Assembly (NCBI GenBank): GCA_002862265.1
Contig: PKCQ01000462.1
Location: forward strand, 1-6,669
Length of the DNA: 6,669 nucleotides
Source of the DNA: Planctomycetaceae bacterium
GTDB lineage: Bacteria; Planctomycetota; Planctomycetia; Pirellulales; Pirellulaceae
Reading direction: 5' to 3'
Under the pieces are notes generated by a model. The model worked only from the letters and a program-made list of their open reading frames with translations. It made no database searches and had not been told where the DNA came from. The translations under genes were made by a program, and so were the position numbers. How positions within the stretch are numbered: the stretch's first letter is position 1; each line of letters opens with the position of its first letter. Of this stretch, positions 5,977 to 6,669 are shown piece after piece.

Positions 5977-6260
5977 TTATTTCTGCTTCCTCATCCAATT
6001 GACGAAGTTGGCCAACTGCGGATGGGACCTCAACAGTACGAGACTGTGATAGTGTCGCCCCAATTCTTTCTCTTTGGGGTGAAACGGTGAACTGCGCTGT
6101 GACAATCGTGACATAACGAGACGGTGATTCGCATTTGCTCGCGGGTGAAGTTCTTCTGAAACCACTTGTTCTTATGGCAAGTTCGCGGGATCAAATGATG
6201 CTCAGTCGCACCCCGCTTGGTTTTTCGATGACATAGCTCGCAGGATTGCTCGTTTGCCAT
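5977..6260 (-). pseudogene. HNH endonuclease-family gene split by a -1 frame change
   Basis: The first frame (ATG at 6260, stop at 6030) encodes 76 residues with a zinc/HNH core: C7 and C10 in CELC, HHLIPR (H21, H22), NKWFQKNFTR, then C50, C53, H54 and H58 in CHDCHSAVH. This is the layout of small HNH proteins of about 90-95 residues found across bacteria, which continue with a PKEKELxRxYxxLExLxxHPxxxxFVxWxR tail. Here that tail (PKEKELGRHYHSLVLLRSHP, then FVNWMRKQK) lies in the -1 frame and ends at 5977. Joining the frames at 6072-6080 restores a full-length product of about 94 residues, whereas the first frame alone runs into an unrelated tail. Either one C was lost from a CCCC run (a recent pseudogene or sequence error) or ribosomes slip there. 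All HNH-core residues precede the switch. It lies 35 bases after the SDR gene on the same strand, with no clear Shine-Dalgarno site. Confidence 0.7.
6072..6078 (-). promoter_or_regulatory. Slippery heptamer C CCA AAG at the HNH frame switch
   Basis: On the minus strand the first-frame codons are ACC CCA AAG. The heptamer C CCA AAG fits the X XXY YYZ rule for tandem -1 slippage, and after slipping the ribosome reads CCC AAA GAG AAA GAA, exactly the conserved PKEKE tail. A small hairpin, ACAGT-CTCGT-ACTGT on the minus strand (plus 6033-6047), starts 24 bases downstream, farther than the usual 5-9 base spacer. Function is unproven. Confidence 0.4.
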
Positions 6261-6295
6261 GTCGAAGACTCAGAGATAGAAAACGGGGAAGTTGA

Positions 6296-6669
6296 TCACT
6301 CGCCGAAACGTGGATGAGCGATGGCGTCCTGATTGGCACCCGCAAAGATGCTGCGGCCACCATCAACGGGCAAGCAAACCCCCGTGATAAAAGGGCTCGT
6401 TGCCAGAAAGTGGACTGCTCGAGCGACGTCATTAGCTGTGCCGGCTCGCTTGAGCAGGCTCTCGGCAACAATCTGAGATTCTCGCCCTGGACTGATCTCA
6501 TCGGCTAGCAAGACAGGCCCTGGCAGGATCGCGTTCACGCGAACCCTTGGATTTCGCGACGCCAACTCCACGGCCATGGTTCGGGTTAGCGTCTCGATTG
6601 CTCCCTTACTTACAAAGTACGCGGAGAAATCCTTGTAAGGTCGCTTCGTGGCCCAATCGCCGATATTCA
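6296..6669 (-). CDS. Short-chain dehydrogenase/reductase, pteridine reductase-like, C-terminal part
   Basis: The C-terminal 124 residues of a classical SDR; the frame is open to the window edge, so the N-terminal Rossmann half with the cofactor-binding glycine motif is missing. It begins NIGDWATKRPYKDFSAYFVSK, containing the catalytic Tyr-x3-Lys pair (Y17 and K21 of the visible part). The usual SDR blocks follow: AIETLTRTMAVELA, RVRVNAILPGPVLL, a substrate-loop region with SLLKRAGTANDVARAVHFL, and the C-terminal FITGVCLPVDGGRS. These enzymes use NAD(P)H to reduce carbonyl or pterin substrates. The NIGDWA...RPYKDFSAYFVSK wording resembles pteridine reductase/FolM-like members more than FabG, but the substrate cannot be decided from this half. 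The ATG at 6577 is internal, not the start. The HNH gene follows 35 bases downstream and may be co-transcribed. Confidence 0.9.
   Translation of the reverse strand, partial: NIGDWATKRPYKDFSAYFVSKGAIETLTRTMAVELASRNPRVRVNAILPGPVLLADEISPGRESQIVAESLLKRAGTANDVARAVHFLATSPFITGVCLPVDGGRSIFAGANQDAIAHPRFGE

Noticed and set aside
6314..6508. Plus-strand reading frame opposite the SDR gene
   Set aside because: It is a shadow of a clearly conserved SDR sequence, with no independent evidence of coding.
1..6669. CRISPR arrays, insertion sequences, tRNA or rRNA genes, phage-like modules
   Set aside because: No regular repeat-spacer pattern, transposase, terminal inverted repeats, cloverleaf or rRNA signature was seen. 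The HNH gene is a small stand-alone type and not by itself evidence of a mobile element.

Overview
The window looks like a planctomycete chromosome (Pirellulales-like). The strongest indicator is the gene at 1925-3001: a prepilin-type N-terminus fused to a DUF1559 body with the C-terminal H-x9-DG motif, a family hugely expanded in Planctomycetes. Intermediate base composition, frequent weak Shine-Dalgarno sites and an ECF sigma gene with a membrane partner agree. Attribution is from family knowledge and the sequence only; no database search was run.

Layout. Bases 1-1176 (+) hold the C-terminal half of a catalase-peroxidase (katG), cut by the window edge. It converges on an MntR-type manganese-responsive regulator (1256-1672, -), and one symmetric stem-loop (1206-1241) can terminate both. 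A 252-base gap (1673-1924) separates mntR from the divergent DUF1559 gene. It holds a promoter-like site for mntR under a 7-bp dyad, a long fold-back, and two tandem TAGC-N4-GCTA-type dyads around a promoter-like element for the DUF1559 gene. A small single-pass membrane protein (3042-3371) follows the DUF1559 gene and is probably co-transcribed.

Bases 3584-5906 (+) form a tightly coupled three-gene unit: an exported protein of unknown function, an ECF sigma factor (4-base GTGA overlap) and a single-pass membrane protein that is a candidate anti-sigma factor (1-base TAATG overlap). The likely logic is a cell-envelope signalling cassette in which the membrane protein holds the sigma factor and the exported protein is a sensor, partner or target. 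This is inferred from order and topology.

On the minus strand at the right end are a short-chain dehydrogenase/reductase (6296-6669, N-terminus outside the window) and, 35 bases downstream of it, a small HNH-family gene whose two halves lie in different frames. The switch point is a consensus-type -1 slippery heptamer (C CCA AAG), so the gene is either a fresh one-base frameshift or a programmed frameshift.

Most of the window is ordinary chromosomal content. The points most worth a second look are the HNH frame switch, the operator-like tandem dyads beside mntR, the start-less membrane-segment reading frame after the small DUF1559-linked gene, and the exported protein/sigma/anti-sigma cassette.
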